37,581 nt of DNA, from the NCBI GenBank assembly GCA_008931825.1, contig QXVZ01025775.1:1-37581 (forward strand). The letters run 5' to 3'. This stretch comes from Phallusia fumigata. Taxonomy: Eukaryota; Chordata; Ascidiacea; Phlebobranchia; Ascidiidae. This document shows positions 1 to 11,600 of the stretch, piece after piece (the first letter of the stretch is position 1; the number at the start of each line of letters is the position of its first letter). Position numbers and translations under genes: made by a program. The notes under the pieces were generated by a model. That model saw nothing but the letters and a program-made list of their open reading frames with translations, searched no databases and was not told the origin of the DNA.

Positions 1-45
1 TTACACATAAGTACTGGCTTGTATCTTCTCCTAAAAATCTGCTGT
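1..45. repeat. Right end of MITE-like repeat family M
   Basis: The window opens with the sequence ACATAAGTACTGGCTTGTATC, which recurs as the right terminal inverted repeat of elements at about 26.5 kb and 28.3 kb. Only the end of the element is inside the window. It lies upstream of the first visible exon of gene A, so it is intronic or intergenic there. Confidence 0.6.
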
Positions 46-144
46 TTGTTTGTCTTATTGATCAAGACCGCACCGCTGTATATTTTGCAGACTGTCGGGG
101 ACAAACAAACATCACAAAGACAATTCTCAACGTTGCAATTGCAG

Positions 145-1273
145 CAGCACTGTTGCACGACGTTGCAATAGTTAATCGTTTGGAAGCAGTAGCGAATACC
201 ATCCAGCCACTGTCACAATATTCCTACCTATTCAGTACAGTTAAATGGATGCTTCGTTCATGTGAAAATCCCACCGGTTTTGTTTGCCAGTTCACCATGA
301 AACCTCCTAATGGCGATGTCAGCAACAGAATGTTCCGGTTTCTGACTTTTGTAAAGTTTCCCCGAAACACTTCGCTTAATGTGGAGCAACTTGCCAGGAA
401 AGGATTTATTTCGAGGTGCATCAGGGATCAGATTCAATGCATTAGGTCAGTGATTCTTAATCAGTTTGGTGCTTGTCAACACCGCTGCAGAAATCACCAC
501 CACTTCACTTGTACCCTATTGTGTAATCTACTATACAAGCATCACGTAAAAATCCTCAGTGGATGTTATTAATGTAATAAATGAAGGATCTGTATAACTG
601 ACGGCATCTTTAAAACACTGCATTAGGTAAAAAAAACAGACCACTTCAATTCTGAAATCCCAGCTACTCATTATCTGCGTTGTAAAACCATACGCTGAAT
701 TTTTATTAAACGTGTTTAACCAAACATTCGCAGATGTGGAAAAAAGTCCCAAAACTTGCAGTGTAACTGCGATCCACAATCTCCAGCATTCCACCATAGA
801 TCTTGCGCTTCCATTCGAAACGCTGAACAACATGGAAACCACCAAAACGGTCAGTGTGTTTTGATAGCTATTACAAATATGTTTGCAGTATACTGAAATC
901 GCAGTTAGCATTTCGACCCGCCCGAATCGGTCGTTCGATGTTCTAAATCAACTTTAATATTTGCTTTTGATCAAAGTTAAAAACAACAAAACTTAAATAA
1001 CTTATACGTGCGCACGGCTGTCCACCAAAAGTGCTCGCATCAAAACTTGGTCAAAACACATTTGTTGCAGGTTTCACCATAGCTGAATGCATTCATCGTC
1101 TTAGCAGAATCAGATGTTCGCAGTGCTATACACGCCCGGCAAACGTCATGACTATCAGCTGCTGTCATTTTATACTGTGCAGTCAGTGTTACAATGCCCT
1201 GAAACGAATCCCTCCACTATGTCCACAGTGCCAGGCTGCTACACAAAAGTTTCACTGCTTGTATGAGGGGTAA
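145..1273 (+). CDS. Gene A: BIR-RING IAP-like protein, 3' part only
   Basis: This is the 3' end of an IAP-like gene; the 5' end is outside the window. I read exons 145-239, 291-445, 734-849 and 1071-1273 (stop TAA), and all phases fit. The first exon has a helical stretch resembling the pre-BIR exon of gene B. Exon 291-445 starts a BIR (FRFLTF ... LARKGF) and breaks in phase 2 inside the CxxC. Exon 734-849 completes C-I-R-C and then AFHHRSC, so the zinc spacing is C-x2-C-x18-H-x3-C and not the usual x16-H-x6. The last exon is a C3HC4 RING: CSQC, 11 residues, C-x-H-x3-C-x2-C, then CPQC and a 13-residue tail ending LYEG. The RING predicts ubiquitin-ligase activity in the cytosol. The tryptophan of the IAP-binding groove is replaced. 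The 51 bases 240-290 are open in frame, so that intron may be retained. Gene B is the closest relative in the window. Confidence 0.72.
1071..1273 (+). CDS. RING exon of gene A
   Basis: The exon follows acceptor TTTGTTGCAG and enters with two bases of a split codon, matching the phase-1 donor at 849/850. Zinc ligands in order are C-x2-C, 11 residues, C-x-H, x3, C-x2-C, x10, C-x2-C. The equivalent exon of gene B at 31672-31871 has the same entry phase and the same 15 residues before the first ligand. In known IAPs this domain dimerises through its tail and recruits an E2. Confidence 0.8.
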
Positions 1274-1359
1274 AAACAGTCGCCGCTTGGAATACTTCCT
1301 AAGAAATTAACGTTTTAAGCCCCTTTGCAAGACGATTCGACGTCCAACAAATTTATGCC

Positions 1360-1480
1360 GCCGAGATGGCCAAGTGGTAAACACACTGGCTTTGGTGTCT
1401 CGGTCGTTCTGTTTCTTCGAGCATAAAACTCAGGAGTCATTACTCCAACAAAGTTGAACCCGATGGATTGACTTAAATCA
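1360..1480 (+). repeat. tRNA-derived SINE copy S1
   Basis: The tRNA-like head GATGGCCAAGTGGTAAACAC resembles a Pol III A box and also occurs at 13182, 23984, 30588 and 31388. A body block follows, ending near CCCGATGGATTGACTTAAATC. The B box is degraded in this copy. It lies between the stop of gene A and its likely polyadenylation signal, so it may be in the 3' UTR. Confidence 0.65.
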
Positions 1481-1662
1481 CCAACTTATGCAAAGAAACA
1501 ACCGAAACTGCCGCAAAAACGAAGCAAAATTGTTTTGTCTTGGTGCCATTGCCTGCTGCAAGCATATCTACTGTAGCAAGCAACTATAAAGTGACCATGG
1601 GCGCCGGCAGAAAATTTCCAAGAGCAAATCTTTGTTGTACATACATACTTTTCATGCAATAC

Positions 1663-1668
1663 AATAAA
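1663..1668 (+). other. Candidate polyadenylation signal AATAAA for gene A
   Basis: AATAAA occurs about 390 bases after the stop of gene A. A second one at about 1815 lies within a repeat tail. The assignment is by position only. Confidence 0.35.
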
Positions 1669-1764
1669 GTTTCCAGAATTTCAGTAGGGGGCAAGTGCCC
1701 CTCTTGCCCTACGTGCCGGCGTCCATGGAAGTGCGATTGGGAGTCTTCTGCGACTTTTGTGTTT

Positions 1765-1835
1765 AAGGATACTTTTTGTGCGATTGTGTCTTTTGATTTA
1801 TCTCACCAAGCGAAATAAACCCAACTCAAGGGGCT
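1765..1835 (+). repeat. 3' end of repeat family N
   Basis: The block TCACCAAGCGAAATAAACCC followed by AACTCAA is the common 3' end of copies at 20.3, 24.3, 30.3 and 36.8 kb. The conserved end and the CAACTC-rich tail point to a SINE-like retroelement. It lies about 300 bases after SINE copy S1, an association also seen at 24.0-24.5 kb. Confidence 0.6.
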
Positions 1836-2418
1836 GTAATGTACGCCCAAAGAAATTAACGCTTTGCAAGGCGCATGGATTTCGTACAAAAACCACGCCA
1901 CACTTTGCCAGATTGTGGCAAGCATCCTGTAATCACTTTGCCAGTGTATGTATAAGATAAACTACCTGTAAGCCCAGTGTGAATATATGGACATAAATAC
2001 ATCATATGAACCAAACCCGGCTCGATTTTACAGAGTTTTCAAAAACGACACACATTGCAGAAGCTAACATACTAAATTACAACAAACCTGTACAACAAGA
2101 CCTGCTGCCATGTCAACCAAGCTCAAAAATTGAAGAATGGAATAAAAAAAGAACCGGATAACAAAATAGACTCCAGTTATTGAATGCTTTGCAAGAAGTG
2201 GAATCATAAGAATCACTGTTTTAAACTAAAGATTAAGCCCCCATTATTTACACTCACCAAACAAACACGGTCTCAAAAAAAAACCTTTACAACACAACAA
2301 ACCTAGGACACAGATTTTCCACTACCAGGCTACTTACATAATTACTAATGGTACAAATGTTATTCTAAGTACATGTAGTTTAGTGATTGTACTTCTATAG
2401 TGTAGTTGCTTCGTGCAT
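1836..2418. other. Gene-free stretch between converging genes A and C
   Basis: I see no exon here. It should hold the 3' UTR of gene C on the minus strand. No exact AATAAA on that strand was found close to the stop, so the cleavage site is unassigned. Sequence is AT-rich with short A runs. Confidence 0.5.
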
Positions 2419-2657
2419 TTAGGACATGTAGGTACGGATGGCCTTTTCAATCCTCTGTCTGCACATCGGACATTTCCTCAGAGCCTCCGCACACCTGACA
2501 CAACTGCACAAATGACCACATGGGACAAACACAACATCGGCCATGTTGTCAAGACATATCTTGCATTTTCTTTCTTCTTGCAGTTCTTCAATTCTCTCTT
2601 GCATTGATGGTGTTCGTTCTGCGTATATTTCATTGATTACTTGAATTGAAAATACAT
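2419..2657 (-). CDS. RING exon of gene C
   Basis: This last exon encodes a helix ([13 protein letters not shown]) and then a textbook IAP RING. Ligands are C939, C942, C954, H956, C960, C963, C970 and C973, with the core [12 protein letters not shown] and CPMC. The 13-residue tail ends in RTYMS; in known IAP RINGs this tail is needed for dimerisation and E3 activity. The acceptor at 2658-2659 gives two entry bases, fitting the phase-1 donor at 5561. The intron between is the longest of the gene, about 2.9 kb. Confidence 0.92.
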
Positions 2658-5600
2658 CTGTATTGCAGTGGGACATTTTCTTTCAAGATTCATTTCGTAC
2701 ATGCAAACAAACTGTTATATGACATTAAACCAGCTGAGACATCAAATTTGTCACGGTCGAATGGTTTCATAAAAACAGCAAGGACACCAAAAAATCAGGG
2801 GTTATCCAGTCAAGTATGTCGTGTTACTACCCTCCCCAACAAAAATAGGCAAAAACAAAAGACTTTCCAAGAGTGCTCAGCCTGGAGTAAGATGCACACA
2901 ACACTCCAACTTAATGTGTTTAGTCACAACTGTTGAAGATGGCTTACCTTCATTTTCCATTGATGACAAATGACTAGCAGCCGCCAAGCCTATGACAACA
3001 ATATAACAAACTTAGATTTCAAGAAAAGATTAGTCAATTTTATTAATGTCACGTCTCTAATGGATTTACCATGCAAGATTGATTTACAGAGTTTTAAAAA
3101 AACCCTGCTTTTTACAGTCGTCAGACCTGTTTCAACAACTTCTATGCAAGCATTTTAAATACAAACAAAACTATAAATGTTTTGACTGTGACAGATAACT
3201 TAATTGCTTTCCACACAGACATGCCATTTCTGTTTGATCAAATACTTAGATATTCTTGCTGAAAGATAATCAGGTGAAGTTGTGCAGGTGCCAATAACAT
3301 TTAATGGCCATGTTGTTAAATAGAGAACAAATAACATTTATTACAACAAACCGGATTTTTAGTGACATTAAATATGAACAGTTGCCATAAATTGAACAAA
3401 AGAAAGTTTTCTGCTGAAAGCAGTATCAAAAAAATTTAAATCTTTCTATAAAATCCGACATGAGGCATTCAAACTTTAGTCCCAAGAAGAAGGACCCAAT
3501 TGCCAGAGCATACTTGAATAAGTGGTTTGATTTCCATGTGCTCACAAGTTGTGGGTTCTAATCTCGTCCTGTTGTATTTGCCTGCTTAACTTGTCAATGG
3601 TCCAACCCATTGAGTATTAATGGGTAAACTAAATTAAGCCACTAATCTTGTAAACTGGCCTAAGACTGATGCAGGTCTCTAAGGAAATTGTAAACTGGTA
3701 GTATTGATATTTTCCCTCTTTTCTTCTGCAATTGTGTTGCACTTTTTCTTGTTCGCGAATTTTTTAAGATTCGTTCACAAAACACATTGTTCAATGCACT
3801 GTGTCAAAAATAAACCAAACTGACTTTTTAAAAAGTTTTTGTCCTCTATTCATGTGTTTTCTAAATCTCTTTTAACAGTTTCTTTCATCTTACACGTACA
3901 CCAAGCATAAGTTTTGAGGTAGGTAAATAAAGAAAATATAAACAGGAGAATATGCATACAAGACTTAAAAGCTAGCTTTTGCCTGAAAGCTCCATCTGAC
4001 AGGAAGTTTATGATTTCAAGCATTTTACGTTGACAGTGTACCAACGCATGTAGCAACTTTTAAAGACATGTCATTAAGAGACAAATATGTACAACAGTGT
4101 TTCAAAACTGGTGACACACAAAGGCATTCCATGTGGTACGCAGGCACCTCCTGTGCATTTAATTGAACTGTTGCATTTATAATATTTGATTCCAGAAATA
4201 AAGTAGTTTCAGATCGAAGTTAGTTTTTCAGTAATTAGGTGGTATGTGGTGAGTGTGTTAATTCGAAGTGGCAGACAACCACAAAAAGGTACCATTGATG
4301 GATGAGGAGAAGACATTTTTTCAGCCAGTCTGTCTAAACTCATATTTGTCTGCTAAACTGCACACCACAGCAAGTTTTGATTACAAAACAAACCAAACAA
4401 CAAATAATGTGAATACAACAAATAATGTGAACACAACAAATAGTGTAAACACAACAAATAACAAATAGTGAAAAACAAATCATTGGTCTTTCTTTTTACG
4501 GTGCTTTTGATGTGTTTGGTGCATTTTGAATGACTCCACATATTTGAGTTGAGAAAGTGCTTGATCATATTGTTCATCAGATAACATAAAATGCATGTGC
4601 GAACATACAGAAAAAAACAACTAAAAAATGACTCAAAAACACAATCACCATTTTAGTTTCACACATACACATTTTTCACAAAACATGAATGGTTTGGTGT
4701 TTTGCAAACTAAATGCAGTGGGAGTTTTTTGTGACAAAAAGTATAGGCAAAATCAACAATGAAATTTTTCTTTTCCAAAATTTTGACATGTTTTTTTCTG
4801 AACTACGCAGGTTCAGAATTTTTGCATGCCTGAAGCCAAAAATGACCCCTTTCTCAAACCAAATTTTTATTTATGAACTGGTGTAGCAAACATACAGATG
4901 ACCCAGATTCTTTTCTAAAGGCAGTCAATATTTTTGAACATGAATTCATAGCTTGCCTTTTTCAAAACTAGTATTGCTGGTAACTTTGCAATGTCACAGT
5001 AATAACCTGAACTGAAATTTCGCAGAGCTAGTTAACCAAGGCTAACAACCTGCACAGCTGCTGTTTCAGACATAAATACCTTTGCAACTGATGTTCAAAC
5101 ATGACTGTTTTTGCTAAACTGGCACTTCTTGTTCGAAATTTTAACTCACTTCTCCATGTAAATGACAAGACAGATTTCAGTTTACTGACTCACAGAAGAT
5201 TTCTGTTCAACTGATATGTTTCTGCTCAAAGGCAGTCAGTTGCAGACCAACAAATTGGGAGCAACTTTCTTCACAGAAAGACGAAAGTTGCAATACTTTT
5301 GTAAAGGCAAACAAAACACCTTTAGTGTAACGTGGGATTAAAGAATTTGTAAAATAACATATTTTTTGGTATGCTGTTGTTTATAACTTTAGTATTTCTC
5401 AATGTAAATGTCACTTTAAACTTAAAAAAAAATTCAACAGACCTGCTGGTATCGGTTGTCCGGACAGTGAGCTACTTGTTGATTCTGGTTGGCCACCTGT
5501 TACAAATTTTTTTTCAACAAACGGCATGGACAATAAAACACATGTGTACACAAAACAAACCTGTTCCTGGAGTTTTAGCAGAAGTTGATGGTTGAGCCTG

Positions 5601-8600
5601 CATGGAATTTTCATTTTCTTCATCATCACTGTCTGAAAGATCACTTGTATTACCTGTGACATCATCAACCAACTCGGCAACTGTAGTGCACATTGCAGCA
5701 CGTCGAATCCGTCTGTTTAATGATAACATTTTCGATATTCAGTTGCAAATAAAACCATGCATCTACTAGAACTAGAAACTGATGTGAATAAATTACAGCA
5801 GGGCTTCCCAAACTTTTTATATGCGACCCCTTTTTGATTTAAAACTTTTCTGAGACCCTTAACATTGGACAGAAAAAAACAGTAGAACACATACCATTTA
5901 GTATAACACATACCATTTAAATCAAATATTTATTCATTTTGCGCAGTTCCAACATGACAATGTAAAAAAAAACTTCATGCATTAAACCAAAGCAAATGTT
6001 TAAAGACAGAGACTACAAACCATTTTGGGGAAATTTGTGAACTCGCGACCAACAAAATTCGTTGCGACCACTAATTTAGGGGGCTCTGAATTAAATCACA
6101 CTAGGCCTGCAAAATACTGAATCCAGGCCTTCAAAACATATCTATTCAGCAAGGCAAAGGCTACAAAAATCTAGTCTGCTGTGGGACTCAAATAAATTTG
6201 TTGTTTTTTATTTTATTTGTTTTATTCTTTAACATTGGAATAAGAAACTGTTTAATTAAACCCACCTTTTTACTACATGACGAACAACTTTTCTGTCAAA
6301 TCCCATTTCGATTGCTGCCTTCACAATATCAGAGTTCATTGCATCTTGAATTTTCTGTCTTTCTCGCTGCATTTCAGCCTGAAACAAAATACAGACAACG
6401 ACAGGTTTAGCATTTAACAGAGTATTTCTATATGTGTATATGTTAGAAACGGGAGAACAAAGCTAGTACCAAACTACACAATAACTTTTTGGTGACTGTT
6501 ACTCCTCAAAATTGGCCAAATAACCAAGGATCTGTGTTGCAATGCAACAAGGTACATAAAAAATGCACAAGAGGTCAAAAAGAAGAACACATTTGTAAAA
6601 AATGTTTGGATTTTGTTTTGCCATGTGTGTGTGTGATCTCACAGATATTTATAATTGGCCAAGCAGTAATGATGAACATAACAAGCATGATGGTCGGTAT
6701 GAAATGATAAGATCAGCATGCAGCAAGCACTGGTCACTTGTATCAAAAACATTTTATTGCAAACACTTGAGCAACTTAAGCTTTTAGTAGTTGTGGTTGT
6801 GAGTTTTAATTTCACATTGACTTGTCTTTTCTAGCTTTGCTGGCATACAAATTCTCAAGGTTAAATTCAGTTATAAAGTTGCATTTACCTGTGGATCAAT
6901 AATAGGTGGTGGTGGGGAAGGAGCTCGTGCAGATGCTGTTCCGTATTGAATTCTTCGCCCAGGGTTTGGTGGTGCGACATCGTGTGGCCCACGAAGTAGT
7001 GGTCGTGGCAAATTGGGAAACATTGACACCATGCGGTGGACAAAATCAGGACCCTTCCTTTGCAACAGAAATTCACATCTGACAAAAAAGATACATTCTG
7101 GTAATAATTTTAGTGGTGATGGTGTTTTTAAAGGTGTTAAAATACAAAATTAGTGTTGCAATACAAGAAATAAAGCTTTTACACAAACAGTTTAGACATG
7201 AAAAACTTTCTGGCAAGTTTTAACAATATAGTGTATGCCCAAAACAATGCAATTATTTTAATCCTGGCAAAGAAAAACTTTGCTAAATTATTCATGATGC
7301 AGTGTGCTAGAGAAAACTGCAAAACATATTTCAAAATATACTTGTGGTGGAACCTCCCAACTAGTCACTATATCACAGAAAGTGTCTTATTAACAACATG
7401 GAGGTAGAGCAACAAAAAAATCTGTTACACAAGGCAGCCAAGAGCCCAGACCGTAAAGCCACCATTGTCCAAACACTTTTTCACCACCGGGTACTTTCCC
7501 TAGTGGTGAAACACCAAATTTTTTGTATGCTGAGCACAGAGAAGGAAAAGAACTGTGCTTGTCAAGTGGCCCATGAACATTGTGCCGAGTGCCCGCTCAA
7601 ACACTAAATAAAAATTGTATAGGATCGGCTTGCATAATCACTGTTTATCCTTGCAAGCTAAAACTTTGAATATTACATTCTTCACCAAACTGCTGGTTAA
7701 GTTAAACTTTACTCCATGACTTAGTGTAGTTTTTTTATCAATACAAAATGTGGTGTATTGAATGCAAAAATGAATATACATGTCGGTTTTTACTTATGAA
7801 AGCAATGTTGAACTAATACTGTCTTAAAGTTGATTAGAAAAGCTTGAGGTTCACACTAAAAGTTTTAGTGAAAACAGATTGCTACTAAATGACAACCTAA
7901 CATTACATAAACTTACGTTGGAAACCACTTTGCATGTTCTGTCCAAGGTTCATCTTGTGGATCCCAGTTTTGCAAACCACCGTTGCAATACCAGCACTTC
8001 ACACGGTCTCGTTCACCTGTAGGGCAATAGGCAACATATTTACCACCACATAACACGGAAAAATTTTTTAAGGACGTAAAGCATCTATCATTTGAGATTA
8101 GGAATGGGCTTTGGGCTAGTTGGAAATCTCGATCAGGAAGCCAGTTTTGTAAACTCCTGTTGCAATACCAGCACTTCAAACTATCTCGTTCACCTGTTTT
8201 GTAATGAAACAATTTTAGATATTTTTTTCAGTCGAATAAAAAAGATGAAGAATACCATCACGTAAGGAAAGATAATATTTCTGTTCATTTTAGGTTGTCA
8301 AGCTGTTGCATTTTAGTGTGTCTTAAAAGCTAGCCATAAGAAGTTACCTAGAAAAAAGAATCCAGCTCTAGAAATTTGTCGAGGAGTTGCATTGACTTGA
8401 CTTGCAGGCCAGCGATGGTCGAAAGTCTCAAAGCGAGTGTCTTCATTTCTCATGTGTGGACTGACTGGGTACTGGCATTGGAACATATTCTGAAGGTCCC
8501 TCTGTAACAGAAAGCAACATTGTATGGCAATCAAGCAACAAATATTTGACAACCTTATAAGGTTTTATTGTGCATTAAGAAATACTTATTGTCATCACAC

Positions 8601-11600
8601 AAGTGACAGTGTTTAGCAAAGATTCGTTACTATTACTCACTGCCTCATTTTCAGATGGATCAGGTGGCTCATGAAACACAGTTTGTTGACTTGGAACAGC
8701 TGCACGTTCATCTGGTGTCAGTTGCACATTTCTTGATTCAGCACCCTGGCACATTCTACAGGAAAATCAACATAAAGTCGCAAACAGTGTGGGTGAATCA
8801 TTTTNTGTTTTCTTGTTTCATCCTATTTATTAAAGGACACTCTACTTACCGGCCCAGTCTCCATTGCAATATTGCCTTCTTGTGATCGTGGTGCCATCAT
8901 AAACCGTGCCAAAGCACCTCCACCTAAATATTGAGGTCACATGAGAAACAATATTGCGTGATGTTTATCAAAATTTTTTTGCAAAAAGTGAGGTTGCAAC
9001 AAAAATTTCATTTATTCAATAAAATGTCCTAAAACAATAGTAAATATGTTTATTTTGTAATCCAAATTAGCCCAAACGGCTGGTCAGAGTCAATCAAAGG
9101 GTCGTATGTGTACCCAGGCCATACAATAAAAACCTAGAGTTGAATATTGTTGGTCAGAAGTGTAAACATGTTTTTGTAAAATGTTTGTTATTTAATCACA
9201 AGTTACCTATTGGTACATTTCCACTATCTCCTCCTCGCATGAAAGCACAATCACTACGATGCCATTGTGCTGATCGAACATCATCACCAAACACCCAATT
9301 CTCACAACATAAACCACAACTGCAAAAAAAATTACTAACATATTAATATTATGAAATTCCTAAACATTTGGACTTTTTTACTTTTCAAAAAGAACAAAAT
9401 TGGGTAATAATATTAAAAAAAATTGGATAAAAAAATATATTAAGTTTTACAAATTTTAAAAATCAATATTTACCCTCAAGTAAATTTGAAAACAATCTAG
9501 ATCATATCATGGACGCACAGCAAAAAAATATAAGAGAGTGCCACTACCACTAGATGCCAGCATATAGCAACTGAGCGCAAGATACGTGACGCAGTGCAAG
9601 GAAAAACGGCGGGAAGTACTGAACGGTATATAATGGTTAACAGCTTATACTTGGTATGAGTAGCTAATTTGATTAAAAGAAAACTACAGAAGCTGTTGAT
9701 AGAAATTAAGAGCTAACAAATTGGAAAAAGATGCAAGTAAGTCAACTTTTGTCACAAAAAATTGTGGTTTTGAAAAGTTTTATTTTATTTGTATCTTATG
9801 TATTTGTTTGCATGACCAATTAGAAAGGCTATGTATATTTGATTTACACATTCTATAATTGTCAGGCCTGCCCGTATTGTACTAAAAATGACGTAGTTTT
9901 GCTTTGATTGATGTTTTAGTATGCAACTTTTGCCATCGTCTTTAAAAAATAGTTTTACATAAATTTTTTGGTCCAATATGCAGCGCTACACTGGTACAGT
10001 TTGTAAAATCATACAACTAAATGAGGTTAGGCTATTTTGTAACCTGAAACACTTGACTCTGTCCTTATATCCGGTGTAATAAAATCCAGCTGAAGCCAAG
10101 TGTCGAGGGTTGACTGGAACTTCTTGTGGGTATTTTATGAAGGTTGAGAGTCGGTATGATTCCATGTTTGCATCCCCAGGGGGAATGTAGACACTACGCT
10201 GTCCAGGAGGATCTCTTGCTCTGTATGCACAAATAGGGTGATTGTACATGGCACTACTGCCAATTGTGTTTTTTGTAGCTTGGATTAAAATTTTCCATGT
10301 TTCAAAAGTAACTACCTGTCATAAATATTGCCATCTGCATCTACATGGAGCTGAAAAGGCACAAAAAACGCACATCAGTTTCCAAGTAAATCTACATAGC
10401 AAGTTTGTTATCATGTACCAATGCCATGGTGTGTCCTTCTACAAATAGACGGTCTCCCTCTCGAATTGAAGCACTGCAACTTCTGATTTCTCTTGTTTTC
10501 TGAAGTTTTTCTTGATTGGCTTTTAGCTGCTGCACAAGGTGCTTTTTATTAAGAATCTGTGCACATTCAATCAGCCATTGACAGTTTTCAGAAACCATGG
10601 TAAAATTTTGGTCTGGTAAAATAGGAAAAGTTAGGTTTAGTAATTACAAAAATTTTAAGCATGTCCATACCTGATGCTAGATTATGTATTAACTCCTTCA
10701 TGATGTCAAGCTTTGTGTTGCACCAATCATGATTCTGCTTTGCTTTTGCTGAGAGGGAATGCGCAAAACCTAAATTTTGCAGCAAAAAGCATGTGAAAAC
10801 AATAACTCTTTTTGTGTTGTTGTTGATTTCGTGGTTGCTTGTAAGTTCCTCCATTTGACGAAATGACATCTCATTAACAATGTGGAAGGCACAAGCGATT
10901 TCTTCAGCTGTTGACAACTTTTCAATTTTTGTAAAAGCATCTTTACACAATATAATTATTTTGTGTAAAAAGCAGATTTCAATTGTGACCCATTCCACAT
11001 TTGTTTTCTTTGGCCAGCTCTCTATGCATTGCATAAGTTGGTCAGAAAGACCGCATACGAATCTTTCCACCAAATCGCATGTTGTCCAACTACCATGGAC
11101 AAATGTGTCAAAGTGGGGCAACACAATCAAGTTAATAATGTGTTGCCCAATGGTTGTTGCTGTTTCAGAAACTTCTACCGGGTCCTGATCATCAACTAAA
11201 AAACAAATTCGTAGTTTTTAAGGAAGCTAAACAAATAAATAATTGGTCATTAATAATACCTTTTCCTGCATTTTTTAGTATAGCTACTTATCTTTACAAA
11301 TGATGTACCTAAACAGTTGGTGCTCGGTTTGTCACATGTCACTTTACTCTCTGTAAAGGTGCGTTCTTCAGTAACTCGGTCGGAATCTGCAGGCAATAGG
11401 GAGAAACAGCAGGTAAGTTAGCGTTTGTTTAAAGCAAAAGGTGACTAGTATATGTTTGTACAAATATTTTTCTTGCAGTACACGTAGCAACACACAATAT
11501 GCGTTTAAATCATTTACCATTTGTATGTTGCAATATTCTAAAAAGAATAGACAGGTGCTATAATAAGTTTTGAATGTAAGAACAACTGTGTAAAAATGTT

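Larger units (their letters stand above)
2658..5560 (-). other. Long last intron of gene C
   Basis: The intron is AT-rich and carries one decayed SINE copy (about 3515-3650) and an 18-bp tandem repeat (4398-4468). I looked for CARD-like or other exons on the minus strand between UBA and RING and saw none. Open frames on the plus strand here lack exon signals. Confidence 0.55.

Noticed and set aside
446..572. The frame of gene A BIR exon stays open past the donor (RSVILNQFGACQHRC ... HHHFTC), looking like an intronless BIR second half.
   Set aside because: Joining 445 to 734 restores C-I-R-C, keeps all phases through the RING and aligns without gaps to gene B. The read-through ends in a stop and loses the second Cys.
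580..626. Possible remnant of a BIR2 first half in gene A (aligns loosely with 30977-31023 and ends TGCATTAG|GT).
   Set aside because: The frame has a stop (TAA) and the similarity is too weak. Kept only as a possible decayed half-exon.
2658..5560. Search for a CARD between UBA and RING of gene C.
   Set aside because: No helical exon with suitable splice sites is visible on the minus strand.
7398..7607. 69-codon plus-strand frame with [17 protein letters not shown] and AATAAA after it.
   Set aside because: It lies in an intron of gene C on the opposite strand, with no partner exon or known motif. The C/H spacing does not match a known zinc domain.
8805..8805. Single ambiguous base N.
   Set aside because: It falls in an intron of gene C and reflects assembly quality, not biology.
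11518..11537. 20-base microexon of gene C (TTAG|...|GTAAATG).
   Set aside because: It would leave phase 0 while the next exon needs phase 1. Skipping it joins exons 8 and 9 perfectly.
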